The translations under genes and the position numbers were made by a program. A stretch of 64,000 nucleotides of DNA from Bacillota bacterium (lineage in GTDB: Bacteria; Bacillota; Clostridia; Acetivibrionales; JAEZXR01): NCBI GenBank assembly GCA_023419605.1, contig JAEZXR010000134.1:35979-99978 (forward strand), read 5' to 3'. Of this stretch, positions 26,783-36,842 are shown one piece after another; the first letter of the stretch is position 1; each line of letters begins with the position of its first letter. The notes beneath the pieces are model-generated. The model was not told the DNA's origin, searched no databases, and saw only the letters and a program-made list of their open reading frames with translations.

Positions 26783-26840
26783 ATGTTGAAAAACAGCCTA
26801 CAGAATTCTTCAGTCCAACTTCAATTCGTATTTCATCAAA

Positions 26841-26878
26841 AAGGGATGTAATGAAACTTAAGTTTCATTACATCCCTT
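26841..26878. terminator. Perfect 38-base palindromic terminator
   Basis: AAGGGATGTAATGAAACTT is followed at once by its exact reverse complement, with T runs on both sides. It should terminate both the aminotransferase transcript and any transcript from the other strand. Confidence 0.85.
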
Positions 26879-26900
26879 TTATGCAAATATACCCAGCCTC

Positions 26901-26978
26901 CTATTCGGTATGAGCCTTATCCACCCATTCCTTTGCCTTTTGGCAAATGCTGCACTCCGGGTATTTTATAAATAACCC
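26901..26978 (-). pseudogene. Relic of an ArsC/Spx-family protein
   Basis: A start-less frame reads LFIKYPECSICQKAKEWVDK and then AHTE-stop. This matches the N-terminus of ArsC-like reductases (YPKCSTCQKAKKWLD) including the CxxC. Only about 25 codons remain between the aminotransferase terminator and speA. Confidence 0.55.
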
Positions 26979-27004
26979 GCTTTAACTTCCCAGGGCACTG
27001 CACC

Positions 27005-28924
27005 TTACCGCTCGTAATAGGTGTACCCGCGAAGCCCATTGTCATATGCCCGCATGATTTCCCTTCTCTCGCTGGCACTGATTAAACCATCATGTATTGC
27101 TTCTTCCGCTGTTTCGCGAAAACGCACCAGCATGTCCTTCGGATCAAACTCGACATAAGAGAGTACATCCGCTACGCTGTCTCCATGAATCTCCTTTACA
27201 AGGTCATAATTGCCGTCGGAGTGGATCCGCACACTAACTACATTGGTATCTCCAAACAGATTGTGAAGGTCGCCTAATGTCTCCTGATAAGCTCCCACCA
27301 GGAAAACGCCCAGGTAGTAGTTGTCACCGTTTTTCATTTCATGCAGGGGCAATGTAGTCCTCACATCATGAAGATCGATGAAACGGTCAATTTTTCCGTC
27401 ACAGTCACAGGTAATATCCGCGATGACGGCATTGCGCTTGGGCAATTCCAGCAAGCGGTGCACCGGCATAATCGGAAACAGCTGGTCAATGGCCCAACTG
27501 TCCGGAATGGACTGAAATACCGAGAAATTGCAGTAATAGATGTCTGCAATGGCACTCTCGATGTCCTCCAAATCCGGTGGAGGATTTTTAATCTTCTGCT
27601 TTTCCTTTGCAATCTGGTTAATGGTATTCCAGAAGATCTTTTCCGAAAAGGAGCGTTCACGAAGACTGATCCTGCCGTGCTTGAACATGTCACGGATTTC
27701 GTCACGGTAATAAAGCGCATCGTTATAGCACTCCTGGATATTTTTCAGTGTAAGATTTTTATTTACATCATACAGGTTTTTGATTTGCTCCGAGGTGCTC
27801 TCATCCAGTTTATCCGGCAAATCATACTCCTCAAACCGTTCTACATCCAGTACATTAAACAGCAATACGGAATAATATGCGACCGTGGTCCTTCCCGACT
27901 CGGTTACAATCACCGGGTGCGGAACATTGCTTGAGTCCAGAATCGACATAACGGCTTCAACAATATCCGTACAGTACTCTTCCACCGTATAATTACGGCT
28001 GTTGGTATAATTCGTATTGGATCCATCATAGTCAACCGCAAGACCTCCGCCCAGATCCAAATAGCCCATGGGCGCGCCCTCTTTCACCAGTTCCGCATAC
28101 ACACGGGTTGCTTCCAGTACCGCAGAACGGATATCCCGGATATTGGGTATCTGGGAGCCAAGGTGGTAATGAAGCAGTTTGAGGGAATCCAGCATTTTCT
28201 TCTCTTTCAAGGTGTCTACAACCGATATGAGCTGGGATACATTCAAACCAAATATACTACGGTCACCTCCGGATTCTGTCCAGTGGCCGCCGGCTTTTGC
28301 AGAAAGCTTGATGCGGATGCCGATGTTAGGCTGTATTCCTAAGGCCTGTGAACGTTCCAATACAAGATCAAGCTCACCTGGAATCTCAATGACAAAAAAG
28401 CACTTAAATCCCATTTTTACAGCATACAGACCCAAATCGATGAATTCCTCATCCTTGTAGCCATTGCAGATCAGACAGGCTTCCTTGTCTTTCATGAGAG
28501 AAAGAGCCGCTACCAATTCAGCTTTGCTGCCTACCTCCAGGCCATGGTGGTAGCGTTGACCGAATTTGGTCACTTCTTCAATAACCTGCTGCTGCTGGTT
28601 AACCTTAATGGGATAAACACCGCGGTATTCCCCTTTGTAATTTAGCTTCTTAATTGCTTCTCCAAAAGAGTTGTTGAGAAAAGAAATCTGCGAGTCCAGC
28701 AGATTTTCAAAGCGTAACAGTACCGGCATATCAAGCCCGCGCTCACGGACACCTGAAATGATATCCATGAGGCTAATTGCAGCCGAATTTTCTTCTTTAT
28801 TTGGGTGCACCAGAACCTCTCCATTTTCAGAGACTGAAAAATAACCGGCACCCCAGTTTTTAATACCGTAAAGCTCTTCCGACTTCTCTTTTGTCCATCT
28901 ACCTAAAAGTTCTGTTTTATTCAT
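27005..28924 (-). CDS. speA: Biosynthetic arginine decarboxylase
   Basis: The 639-residue PLP enzyme makes agmatine from arginine, the first step of one polyamine route. It has the barrel motif YRGVYPIKVNQQQQVIEEV with the PLP Lys, the Gly-rich YLDLGGGLAVDYDGS, and a C-terminal domain with the substrate-binding DITCDCDGKID. Length and motifs fit the SpeA type rather than the short decarboxylases. The ATG after AAGGAAAGAG was used. No agmatinase gene is adjacent; the neighbours do not belong to the pathway. Confidence 0.95.
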   Translation of the reverse strand: MNKTELLGRWTKEKSEELYGIKNWGAGYFSVSENGEVLVHPNKEENSAAISLMDIISGVRERGLDMPVLLRFENLLDSQISFLNNSFGEAIKKLNYKGEYRGVYPIKVNQQQQVIEEVTKFGQRYHHGLEVGSKAELVAALSLMKDKEACLICNGYKDEEFIDLGLYAVKMGFKCFFVIEIPGELDLVLERSQALGIQPNIGIRIKLSAKAGGHWTESGGDRSIFGLNVSQLISVVDTLKEKKMLDSLKLLHYHLGSQIPNIRDIRSAVLEATRVYAELVKEGAPMGYLDLGGGLAVDYDGSNTNYTNSRNYTVEEYCTDIVEAVMSILDSSNVPHPVIVTESGRTTVAYYSVLLFNVLDVERFEEYDLPDKLDESTSEQIKNLYDVNKNLTLKNIQECYNDALYYRDEIRDMFKHGRISLRERSFSEKIFWNTINQIAKEKQKIKNPPPDLEDIESAIADIYYCNFSVFQSIPDSWAIDQLFPIMPVHRLLELPKRNAVIADITCDCDGKIDRFIDLHDVRTTLPLHEMKNGDNYYLGVFLVGAYQETLGDLHNLFGDTNVVSVRIHSDGNYDLVKEIHGDSVADVLSYVEFDPKDMLVRFRETAEEAIHDGLISASERREIMRAYDNGLRGYTYYER

Positions 28925-29441
28925 CGTCTCTTTCCTTCCATCTAAACAGTGATTCACTACCCCATCAACGGGAAAAACATGTTTTTTAATAAATCCTACT
29001 CCTGTCTTCCAGGATTTTCCCTGTCAACAGCGCTAAAAACAAGCTTTTCTCATAGCAGACAATACCACATTAACCGCATAATTGTCAACAAGTATTGAGA
29101 GGAAGGTTTCGCCAGATCAGCGACCCAGCCTTTCTTTGTTTTAGTTATTTCATTTTTTTATAAATATTCACATATTTCTCTTACGGCTCAAACCGCTTTT
29201 CTACAGGGTCTACTCTCGTTCATCCCTTTCTCATACGCTATTCTACCGGTTCCATGTCGTGACATATTAATTATGGCTCTGCATTTTTAAAATGCATATA
29301 AATTTACTTTATACATTATTTCACTGTACTTGGGGATAGAAAGGAGGGCCACCTTACCGACTGAGTTATACCCAGCCGGGTATAACCCTATTGCCATATG
29401 GAAATATTATAAAAATAATCCATAATAAAGGAGTCATTCAA
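28925..29441. other. Non-coding region upstream of speA and the GT-C gene
   Basis: This divergent gap should contain both promoters. The inverted repeat GTTATACCC-AGCC-GGGTATAAC at 29365-29386 lies about 55 bases before the glycosyltransferase start and may be an operator or leader hairpin. A short AGGAGGG at about 29342 is not followed by an open frame of any length. Nothing else was recognised. Confidence 0.45.
29365..29386. promoter_or_regulatory. Inverted repeat upstream of the glycosyltransferase gene
   Basis: GTTATACCC / GGGTATAAC with a 4-base spacer; perfect arms of nine bases. Confidence 0.4.
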
Positions 29442-30827
29442 TTGAAAGATACTATGCTTAATCGAATAAGGAAACTTCTCTTCGAGAACCTGCCTTTGGT
29501 GCTTATACTGCTGGCAGGCATCCTCTTGCGGATCTTTTTTTCACTATCCATTCAGGGCCCTATACAAATCAGTGACTCTGAAACCTATATCGGGGGAGCA
29601 AGGAATTTATTGTTCCATTTATGTCTGGATGAATACAGGCCTCCGGTATACCTTCTTCAGTTGTTGATCTGCGGCATACTTTTCACCTGGAACCATCTGG
29701 AGTTCTCTGCCGTGATTCTTCAAAACATCCTTGGCCTGGTTACCGTAGTCTACCTTTACAAACTCGTTATGGAAGCCTTTTATAATCGGCTGGCTGCATG
29801 CCTGGCAGCGTTTTTCGCGGCTGTCAGTATGACGGTATACTGCTGGGACTTTATGATTTTAACGGAAAATCTCTCCCTACTTCTCATAACACTGATCGCC
29901 TATTACCTGGTGAAGTATCTAAAACACCACAATGACAGGTACCTCAAGATTTTATTAACGCTTTTATTCATTTGCATTTTCACCAAGCCCTTTTTTATGC
30001 TGCTCCCTGTACTGGTGCTCATGATTCTGGGAGTCCGGCACCTGGCTCTGAAAGGAACCCGTTTCCGCCTTCATCTGCGGTCAGCTGCCCTGGGCCTTGC
30101 AGCCATTTACATAGGACTTGTGCTCTACTCCGGTATTAACCTGGTCCAACACTCCTTCTTCGGGATTAGTACTGTAGGGAAGGTAAATACCTTTGGTAAA
30201 ATACTTCAATACGGCATGGAAGGCCAGGGAAGTAATGAACGTATCGTAAACGATGTAAGAGAAGCTTTCAGCAGCAGTGCTCCCCAGTATATCGTGGAGG
30301 GAAAATTTCTGGAACCCTGGCACTTTATCGGAACCTATAACTGGAATACAAATCATTATGCCGAGATCGGCAGCTTCGCCCGGGAGATCATGATAACACA
30401 TCCTATTGAGTACAGTATAAAAAGCTTTCAATTGACCTGGAAGCTTTTACTTCAGTCTCCCTTTAAGGACTTTATCGCCGAATCCGAGATATTGAAAGCC
30501 GGCCATCCCAATAAAATCATGCAGTTTGTCCGGCAGGCAACCACTGTTTTTGACTCCCTGTACCTGCTGATTATTCTGTGTGGTTTTGAAATGCTGGTCC
30601 TTCTGCTCTTTAACAGAAAATATCTGTTTCAGCAGAACGGATTTCTTTTGCTTAGTATTTTTCTGTTGATCCTCTACCATTATCTTATCAGTGCGTTTCT
30701 CTCCTATGGAGATTACTGCCGTTTGCTGGCCCCGAGCTACCCACTGATGTACGCACTGATTGCTGTATATATTTCAAGAGTTATACAACTGATACCATGG
30801 CTGCAGCGAAAACTTTCAAAAAACTGA
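29442..30827 (+). CDS. GT-C fold membrane glycosyltransferase (PMT/ArnT-like)
   Basis: The 461-residue integral membrane protein has roughly ten hydrophobic segments. After the first (LPLVLILLAGILLRIFF) comes an extracytoplasmic loop with SDSETYIGGARNLL, the acidic motif that binds the lipid-phosphate sugar in GT39/PMT_2 enzymes, followed by YRPPVYLLQLL. It probably transfers a sugar from a polyprenyl phosphate donor to a lipid, wall polymer or protein outside the membrane. The start is most likely the TTG nine bases after AAAGGAG; the longer frame has no ribosome site. It is a single gene with its own terminator. Confidence 0.8.
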   Translation: MKDTMLNRIRKLLFENLPLVLILLAGILLRIFFSLSIQGPIQISDSETYIGGARNLLFHLCLDEYRPPVYLLQLLICGILFTWNHLEFSAVILQNILGLVTVVYLYKLVMEAFYNRLAACLAAFFAAVSMTVYCWDFMILTENLSLLLITLIAYYLVKYLKHHNDRYLKILLTLLFICIFTKPFFMLLPVLVLMILGVRHLALKGTRFRLHLRSAALGLAAIYIGLVLYSGINLVQHSFFGISTVGKVNTFGKILQYGMEGQGSNERIVNDVREAFSSSAPQYIVEGKFLEPWHFIGTYNWNTNHYAEIGSFAREIMITHPIEYSIKSFQLTWKLLLQSPFKDFIAESEILKAGHPNKIMQFVRQATTVFDSLYLLIILCGFEMLVLLLFNRKYLFQQNGFLLLSIFLLILYHYLISAFLSYGDYCRLLAPSYPLMYALIAVYISRVIQLIPWLQRKLSKN

Positions 30828-30828
30828 C

Positions 30829-30866
30829 AAAGGCTGCTGAAGCTATGAATAGCTTCAGCAGCCTTT
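30829..30866. terminator. Bidirectional terminator
   Basis: AAAGGCTGCTGAAGCTAT and its exact inverted copy, separated by two bases, lie between convergent genes. Confidence 0.88.
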
Positions 30867-30882
30867 CCTATTTCACGGTGCC

Positions 30883-32019
30883 TTATTTACTTAACTGTGC
30901 AATCTTTTGATCGATTTCATTTATACGCCAATGATTTGGGTACTTTTCCTTAAACTTTTTATAATTTTCCAGTGCCTTTGTCTTGTCGCTAATTCCAGCA
31001 TAGCTTTCAGCCAGGAAAAACTGGGCATCGGGCATGTATTCCCACTCTCCCCCGTAGTTCAGAACTTTGGTCATCTTTGCAATTGCATCCTTATAGTTCT
31101 GATTGTAAAACAGATTTCTCCCGTCCTGGAAAACCGTCCAGGTAGCTTTGGGAAGAAATTCCTTTTCCAGTTTGTCGTACCTTTCCTTTTCCGGGCTTTG
31201 GAACTGGACAGACCGTAGAAGCACCAACAAATCCGCCCCTTCTTCATAATTCCGCGCTGAAGACAGCCTTTCCACCTCCGAGAGCCTTGAAATCCCCTTA
31301 AGGTACCCAAGCTCCGTGCTGGCCTGCTGGTATTCCTTCTGAAGCTTCTGGTACTCTTCGTTCAACTTATTGTATTTCTCTTCAATCTCTTTGGCAGCTG
31401 CTGTCGTGGTAGCCGCAGGGGAGTCAATATCTTTCGCTGCAGGCTGGTCTTTTTCTCCTACGGTAAAAGGAAGCTGAATCAGTAAAAGAAGCAATGCACC
31501 TGCTACCAACCCAATCCCATATTTCATGTAGTCGTTAGCAAATATACCTTTGGCTGTCATCTTTGCAGGACTTGCGCTTCCGGATTTCTTTTTATCTTCC
31601 GCAGCAGGATTTGTTTTGACAGGCCCGGGACTTCTTCGTTGGTTTTTAGGTACAGTTTTGCTATTAAAGGAACTTCCCTGTCCCCCCTCCAACATTTTCA
31701 TGTATTCCAAAGCCTTTACGCTGTTGTTTTCTGCTGCCACTACCCGTTTAAATATCTCAGCAGCCTTTTCCTGCTCCTTGATATAGCCGTAACAAAGTCC
31801 CAGAAGGTTCATCGCCTCATAGAAATGAGGATTAATGGAAATCGCTTTTTTCAATTCAATGATGGCGATATCCTCGCTATTGGTCCGGAGATTCTCCAAG
31901 GCCTTATTGTATAAAACGATAGAGTTTCTCATATCGTCAGGCATACTCCCGTTTCTTTCCTCCAGAGCCTTTACATCTACCAGTTGAAAATCTGTCAGTA
32001 CATCGCTTAATCGGATCAA
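30883..32019 (-). CDS. Membrane-anchored TPR protein
   Basis: The 378-residue protein has N-terminal tetratricopeptide repeats at about 30-110 (KAISINPHFYEAMNLLGLCY). A basic, Pro/Ser-rich stretch follows, then one membrane segment near 170-190 (YGIGLVAGALLLLLIQLPF), a coiled coil near 210-240 (EEKYNKLNEEYQKLQKEY), and more TPR-like helices to the end. The start seems to be TTG after GGGGTG. The layout suggests a cytoplasmic repeat domain linked through the membrane to an external repeat domain, acting as a scaffold. No specific partner is visible; folC follows upstream on the same strand. Confidence 0.75.
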   Translation of the reverse strand: MIRLSDVLTDFQLVDVKALEERNGSMPDDMRNSIVLYNKALENLRTNSEDIAIIELKKAISINPHFYEAMNLLGLCYGYIKEQEKAAEIFKRVVAAENNSVKALEYMKMLEGGQGSSFNSKTVPKNQRRSPGPVKTNPAAEDKKKSGSASPAKMTAKGIFANDYMKYGIGLVAGALLLLLIQLPFTVGEKDQPAAKDIDSPAATTTAAAKEIEEKYNKLNEEYQKLQKEYQQASTELGYLKGISRLSEVERLSSARNYEEGADLLVLLRSVQFQSPEKERYDKLEKEFLPKATWTVFQDGRNLFYNQNYKDAIAKMTKVLNYGGEWEYMPDAQFFLAESYAGISDKTKALENYKKFKEKYPNHWRINEIDQKIAQLSK

Positions 32020-32071
32020 ATCAGCACCCCCATCACGCAGTGGAAATGGAAAGTTGAGAATATTTATTTAA

Positions 32072-33349
32072 TTATCCAATAAATATTTCTCTTACTTCTC
32101 CAATATAGTAGAGTGAGCCAAAAGCACAAATGAGTTGGTCTGGAGTCCATGACTCCATGGCTTTGGCCACCGCTTCCTTTATTGTATCATTTCTGGAAAC
32201 ATTTTCACAATATTTTTTTAAAAATGCTTCTAATTCATGAGCCGGCAGTGCCCTTTCACTATTGGGTGTTACTGCAATAAACCCATGGGCCAGTGGAGCT
32301 ATCGCCTCTACCAGTGATTTATAGTCCTTGTCCTTCAATACCCCAAAAATGAAAATTTTCTTTTTATCCGGGAAATACTTTTGAAGAGCACTTGCCATAA
32401 CCTTCGCACCTTCGGTATTGTGCGCGCCGTCAATCAGTACCAGCGGATTCGCACTCACCACTTCCAGCCTTCCGGGCCACTTTGCCTTCCGTAAACCTTC
32501 TCGAATGGCGCCTTCCGGAATATTGTAGCCCTTCGCCTTTAATAAAAGCACTGTATTGATGGCCATAACGGCATTCTTTATCTGATGTTCCCCTAAAAGG
32601 GATATTTCCAATTCCCTGTATTCCTTATAATCAAAGGCTTGCCCATGGATGCTGAAACTTCCGCTTTTGATTCCACGGAGATCTACCGGAGTTAATCTGG
32701 CTTCCTTTTCCTTGCAAACAGCTTCAAATACTTCTTCCACTTCCGGGGCCTGTGGGTATAAGAGAACATCACACTTTTCCTTAATAATTCCTGCTTTCTC
32801 ATAAGCTATTTTAGGAAGAGTATCCCCCAGTATATTCATATGGTCATAGCTTATAGTGGTAATCACCGCCGCTTCCGGAGACTCAATCACATTGGTAGAA
32901 TCGAACCTGCCTCCCAAACCTACTTCCAAGACAACAATGTCGCAGTGCATTTCATAGTAGTACTGAAATGCGATGGCTGTCACAATTTCAAATTCCGTCG
33001 GATGATTCTGCCCATTCTCCAGCATGATATCCACTTTATTTTTTACAAAAGCAGTAATTCGGGCAAGGTCCTCAGGGGATATTTCATCCTGATTCACCTT
33101 GATTCTTTCTGTAAATCTTTGCAGATACGGTGATGTAAAGATTCCTACGGTATACCCCGATTCAACGAGAATACTGCTTATAAATGCCGTCGTTGACCCT
33201 TTTCCATTGGTTCCGGCAACATGTACATATTTTAGCTTTTTGTGGGGGTTTTCCATAAGGTCCAGCAAGCAGGTAATATTGTGCAAACCGAGTTTACTGC
33301 CGAACTTCAGTGTACCATGTATGTAATGCAAAGCTTCTTCGTAATTCAT
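32072..33349 (-). CDS. folC: Bifunctional folylpolyglutamate/dihydrofolate synthase
   Basis: The 425-residue Mur-ligase-family enzyme adds glutamate to folates. It has the P-loop VAGTNGKGSTTAFIS near residue 45, EVGLGGRFDSTNV, the ribose/metal segment TTISYDHMNILGDTL, and VLIDGAHNTEGAKV of the C-terminal domain. Start ATG is preceded by GGGAGGAAG. It lies downstream of secA and upstream of the TPR gene on the same strand. Confidence 0.94.
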   Translation of the reverse strand: MNYEEALHYIHGTLKFGSKLGLHNITCLLDLMENPHKKLKYVHVAGTNGKGSTTAFISSILVESGYTVGIFTSPYLQRFTERIKVNQDEISPEDLARITAFVKNKVDIMLENGQNHPTEFEIVTAIAFQYYYEMHCDIVVLEVGLGGRFDSTNVIESPEAAVITTISYDHMNILGDTLPKIAYEKAGIIKEKCDVLLYPQAPEVEEVFEAVCKEKEARLTPVDLRGIKSGSFSIHGQAFDYKEYRELEISLLGEHQIKNAVMAINTVLLLKAKGYNIPEGAIREGLRKAKWPGRLEVVSANPLVLIDGAHNTEGAKVMASALQKYFPDKKKIFIFGVLKDKDYKSLVEAIAPLAHGFIAVTPNSERALPAHELEAFLKKYCENVSRNDTIKEAVAKAMESWTPDQLICAFGSLYYIGEVREIFIG

Positions 33350-33483
33350 TTCTCTTCCTCCCGATATATCTTCATTACTTGCATATCCAAACTATATATT
33401 CGACATGCAATGTTTTTTTCCTCTGCAAACCTCAAACAAATCGTGGGCTGGAATCAGCGTTGAAATTTGCCCATGAAATAAAG

Positions 33484-33520
33484 AAAAGATCTGTGAAAGC
33501 AAAACTTTCACAGATCTTTT
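33484..33520. terminator. Terminator downstream of secA
   Basis: AAAAGATCTGTGAAAG / CTTTCACAGATCTTTT with a 5-base loop lies directly after the secA stop, with T-rich flanks on both strands. Confidence 0.88.
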
Positions 33521-33521
33521 T

Positions 33522-36251
33522 TTATTTTCCACAACACATTTTATACTTCTTACCGCTTCCGCAAGGGCAGTTGTCATTTCGTCCTACTTTGTCACTCTTT
33601 TTGCTTACAGGCTTTTTCGGCTCATCTCCATGGCTGGCAGTAACAGGTTCTGCCACCTTCTCACGCTGCGGCATCTGTTCCCTGTCAATATGGGTATTAA
33701 GGATGAATTTCAATGCATCTTCCTGGATGCTGTTGATCATCTCTTCAAACATGGCAAAGCCTTCAAATTTATATTCGATAACAGGATCTCTCTGTCCATA
33801 CGCTCTTAGGCCGATACCATGACGTAATTGATCCATGGCGTCAATGTGATCCATCCACTTCTGGTCAACCACCCTCAGGAGAATAACGCGTTCCAATTCA
33901 CGCATCAGTTCGCTGCCAAGTTCCTGTTCCTTCGCTTCATATTTGTCTTTTATCAATTCAATGAGCTTTTCTTTTAAATCTTCCTTATCTAGGGATTCAA
34001 TGTCGTCCTTGCTGAAGTTAAGGGAGCCTACAGGCACCAGAATACCCTCGGCAGAACTCCGGATCGCATCCCAATCCCAGTTTTCCGGGTACTGGTCTTC
34101 TCCGCAGTAAGTCTTTACAATACTTTCCGCCAAACCATCGACCATCTTTATAAAGCTGTCGTGCAGGTTTTCCCCATTGAGCACCTGCCTTCTTTGCCCA
34201 TAAATAACTTCTCTCTGCTTGTTCATAACATCGTCATACTGGATGACATGTTTACGGATATCAAAGTTCTTTCCTTCCACTCTCTTCTGCGCATTTTCAA
34301 TAGCGCTGGACAGCATTTTATGCTCGATAGGCTGATCTTCTTCCAGCCCCAGGGCTTCCACGATCCGGGTAAGCCGGTCGGAGCCGAAAAGCCGCATGAG
34401 ATCATCCTCCAGGGAGATATAGAACCGGGAAGCTCCAGGGTCTCCTTGACGACCCGCACGACCTCTTAACTGGTTATCGATACGTCTGGACTCATGACGT
34501 TCCGTACCTATAATGTAAAGTCCGCCTGCTTCAACAACCTTTTTCCCTTCCTCCGTCGTAACCTCTTTAAACTTATGATATAGCTCCTGATACACCTTCC
34601 TTGCATTCAGAACCAACTCATCCGAGGTTTCATTAAATCCTGCGGACTGCATGATCAAATCGTCCGGATAGCCTTGTTTCCTCATTTCCTGTCTTGCCAT
34701 AAATTCCGGGTTTCCGCCCAGCATGATGTCGGTACCTCTACCTGCCATATTGGTTGCAATGGTAACGGCTCCGAGCCTACCGGCCTGTGCGATGATCTCC
34801 GCTTCCTTCTCATGGAATTTGGCATTCAGGACCTGATGCTGCACACCGCGTTTTTTCAGCATGATACTCAGCAGCTCCGACTTCTCGATGGATATGGTAC
34901 CGATCAGCGTCGGCTGTCCTTTTTTATTTGCTTCCACAATTTCATTGATAACTGCATTATACTTCCCTATCTGGTTTTTATAGACGGAATCCGGATGGTC
35001 AATCCTTATTACGGGCTTATTGGTCGGTATGACAACAACGTCCAGCTTATATATGGTCCTGAATTCCTGTTCTTCCGTCAGGGCGGTACCTGTCATACCG
35101 GCAAGCTTATTATACATTCTGAAGTAATTCTGGAATGTGATGGTCGCCAGGGTTTTGCTTTCCCTTTCCACCTTCACGCCTTCCTTCGCTTCTATGGCCT
35201 GATGCAAACCATCACTGTACCTTCTACCGTACATCAGACGTCCGGTGAACTCGTCAACAATGATGACTTCCCCCTCTTTCACCACATAGTCCTTATCCAG
35301 CTTCATCAGCCCGTGGGCTTTCAATGCCTGATTGATATGATGTGACACAGTCATATTGTCGGAATCCGAGAGGTTTTCCACGTTAAAATACTGCTCCGCC
35401 TTTTTTACGCCTTTTGCAGTAAGAACTGCAGTATGGGCCTTCTCATCGATAATGTAATCCTCTTCGATGTCGTCATTGTGTTCCTTGTCATCGGTACGGA
35501 TATAGATCTTGGCTTTCAGCCTTCTCACAAAACTGTCTGCATGTTTGTAGAGGTCTGTGGATTTGTCTCCCGCACCGGAAATAATCAGCGGCGTTCTGGC
35601 TTCATCGATCAAAATACTATCCACTTCATCCACGATGGAATAACGAAGATCCCGCTGTACCATTTCCTCTTTATAGATGACCATGTTGTCTCTCAGGTAA
35701 TCAAAGCCAAATTCATTGTTTGTACCGTAAGTAATATCGCAATGGTAGGCCTTTCTTCTTTCTTCATTATCCATATCATGAACAATCAAACCTACGGAGA
35801 GTCCCAGGAAATTATAGACCTTTCCCATCAACTCACTCTGGTACTTCGCCAGGTAGTCATTTACAGTAACTACGTGAACGCCTTTTTCTTCCAGGGCATT
35901 TAGGTATACAGGCAGAGTAGCAACAAGGGTTTTACCTTCACCGGTTTTCATTTCTGCAATTCTTCCCTGATGAAGTACGATACCGCCGATCAACTGACTC
36001 CTGAAATGCCTTTGTCCAAGAGTTCTTACAGCTGCTTCTCTTACCACGGCATAGGCTTCCGGCAGGATATCATTCAGAGTTTCCCCATCGGCCAGCCTCT
36101 TTTTAAACTCCGCAGTTTTTCCTTTGAGCTGTTCATCGCTCAATGCCTGCATTTTCGGCTCCAGCTCTTCTATTTCATCCACAATCGGTATAATTCTTTT
36201 CACTTCACGATCACTATAATTTCCAAAAACCTTCTCAAGTAATTTCAGCAT
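33522..36251 (-). CDS. secA: Preprotein translocase ATPase SecA
   Basis: The 909-residue motor drives protein export through SecYEG. It has Walker A AEMKTGEGKTLVATL near residue 100, the DEAD-like motif DEVDSILIDEARTPL, and the second nucleotide-binding fold with ATNMAGRGTDIMLGGNP and RGRAGRQGDPGAS. The C-terminal zinc motif CPCGSGKKYKMCC is complete. The ATG follows GGAGG. The upstream DUF5317 gene overlaps its start by 17 bases, so the two are cotranscribed. Confidence 0.97.
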   Translation of the reverse strand: MLKLLEKVFGNYSDREVKRIIPIVDEIEELEPKMQALSDEQLKGKTAEFKKRLADGETLNDILPEAYAVVREAAVRTLGQRHFRSQLIGGIVLHQGRIAEMKTGEGKTLVATLPVYLNALEEKGVHVVTVNDYLAKYQSELMGKVYNFLGLSVGLIVHDMDNEERRKAYHCDITYGTNNEFGFDYLRDNMVIYKEEMVQRDLRYSIVDEVDSILIDEARTPLIISGAGDKSTDLYKHADSFVRRLKAKIYIRTDDKEHNDDIEEDYIIDEKAHTAVLTAKGVKKAEQYFNVENLSDSDNMTVSHHINQALKAHGLMKLDKDYVVKEGEVIIVDEFTGRLMYGRRYSDGLHQAIEAKEGVKVERESKTLATITFQNYFRMYNKLAGMTGTALTEEQEFRTIYKLDVVVIPTNKPVIRIDHPDSVYKNQIGKYNAVINEIVEANKKGQPTLIGTISIEKSELLSIMLKKRGVQHQVLNAKFHEKEAEIIAQAGRLGAVTIATNMAGRGTDIMLGGNPEFMARQEMRKQGYPDDLIMQSAGFNETSDELVLNARKVYQELYHKFKEVTTEEGKKVVEAGGLYIIGTERHESRRIDNQLRGRAGRQGDPGASRFYISLEDDLMRLFGSDRLTRIVEALGLEEDQPIEHKMLSSAIENAQKRVEGKNFDIRKHVIQYDDVMNKQREVIYGQRRQVLNGENLHDSFIKMVDGLAESIVKTYCGEDQYPENWDWDAIRSSAEGILVPVGSLNFSKDDIESLDKEDLKEKLIELIKDKYEAKEQELGSELMRELERVILLRVVDQKWMDHIDAMDQLRHGIGLRAYGQRDPVIEYKFEGFAMFEEMINSIQEDALKFILNTHIDREQMPQREKVAEPVTASHGDEPKKPVSKKSDKVGRNDNCPCGSGKKYKMCCGK

Positions 36252-36822
36252 GAGAATCCCTCCAATTTATTCTTTTTCCCCGTACTGCTTCAAATGTTAA
36301 AATTGCCAGGCCCAGTACGATAACCAGGTCTCCGATACTTACGATTTCCATTAACAGACCTAAAAAGGATGGAGGATGAATGATATCCGCCAACCACGGA
36401 AGCTTTGTACTTTCGGTAAGCAAGGAATGCTTTCCGTCCGCTCCGTTTTTCATGAATTCCAGCATAGCAGTCATTCCTGCCCGCTCCATAGCCTCCAGGC
36501 TAACAGGCATTTTGCCTCCGTTCAGGAGCATGACTACGTTATTCATCAGGCAACCTGCACCGATGATCAGTGCACCTATACTATGTCGATTATACCAGAA
36601 GGCTGCAAGCAGCAGTAAAAACGTAAATCCGTATATCAGCAGGCTGCTTTCGATGACCCACACCATCCCCCGGGCACTTAGCACCTGAGCGGCGGTTCGA
36701 ATAACAAAAGCCGCAATGACAAGATATACCTTTTCCAGCTTGAAATTCGCCAGATTGGAAATACTGCCTTTTGCCGCCATACCGGCTGTTATTCCCATGA
36801 AACAGACCAGCAGGTAAAGCAT
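36235..36822 (-). CDS. DUF5317-type membrane protein
   Basis: The 195-residue protein has about five hydrophobic segments and the motif NNVVMLLNGGKMPVSLEAM followed by HSLLTESTKLPWLADIIHPP, characteristic of the DUF5317 family in Clostridia. The function is not known. It ends inside the secA start, so translation is coupled; this suggests, but does not prove, a link with the envelope or export. Confidence 0.8.
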   Translation of the reverse strand: MLYLLVCFMGITAGMAAKGSISNLANFKLEKVYLVIAAFVIRTAAQVLSARGMVWVIESSLLIYGFTFLLLLAAFWYNRHSIGALIIGAGCLMNNVVMLLNGGKMPVSLEAMERAGMTAMLEFMKNGADGKHSLLTESTKLPWLADIIHPPSFLGLLMEIVSIGDLVIVLGLAILTFEAVRGKRINWRDSHAEIT

Positions 36823-36842
36823 ACAATCACTCCAATATTCGT

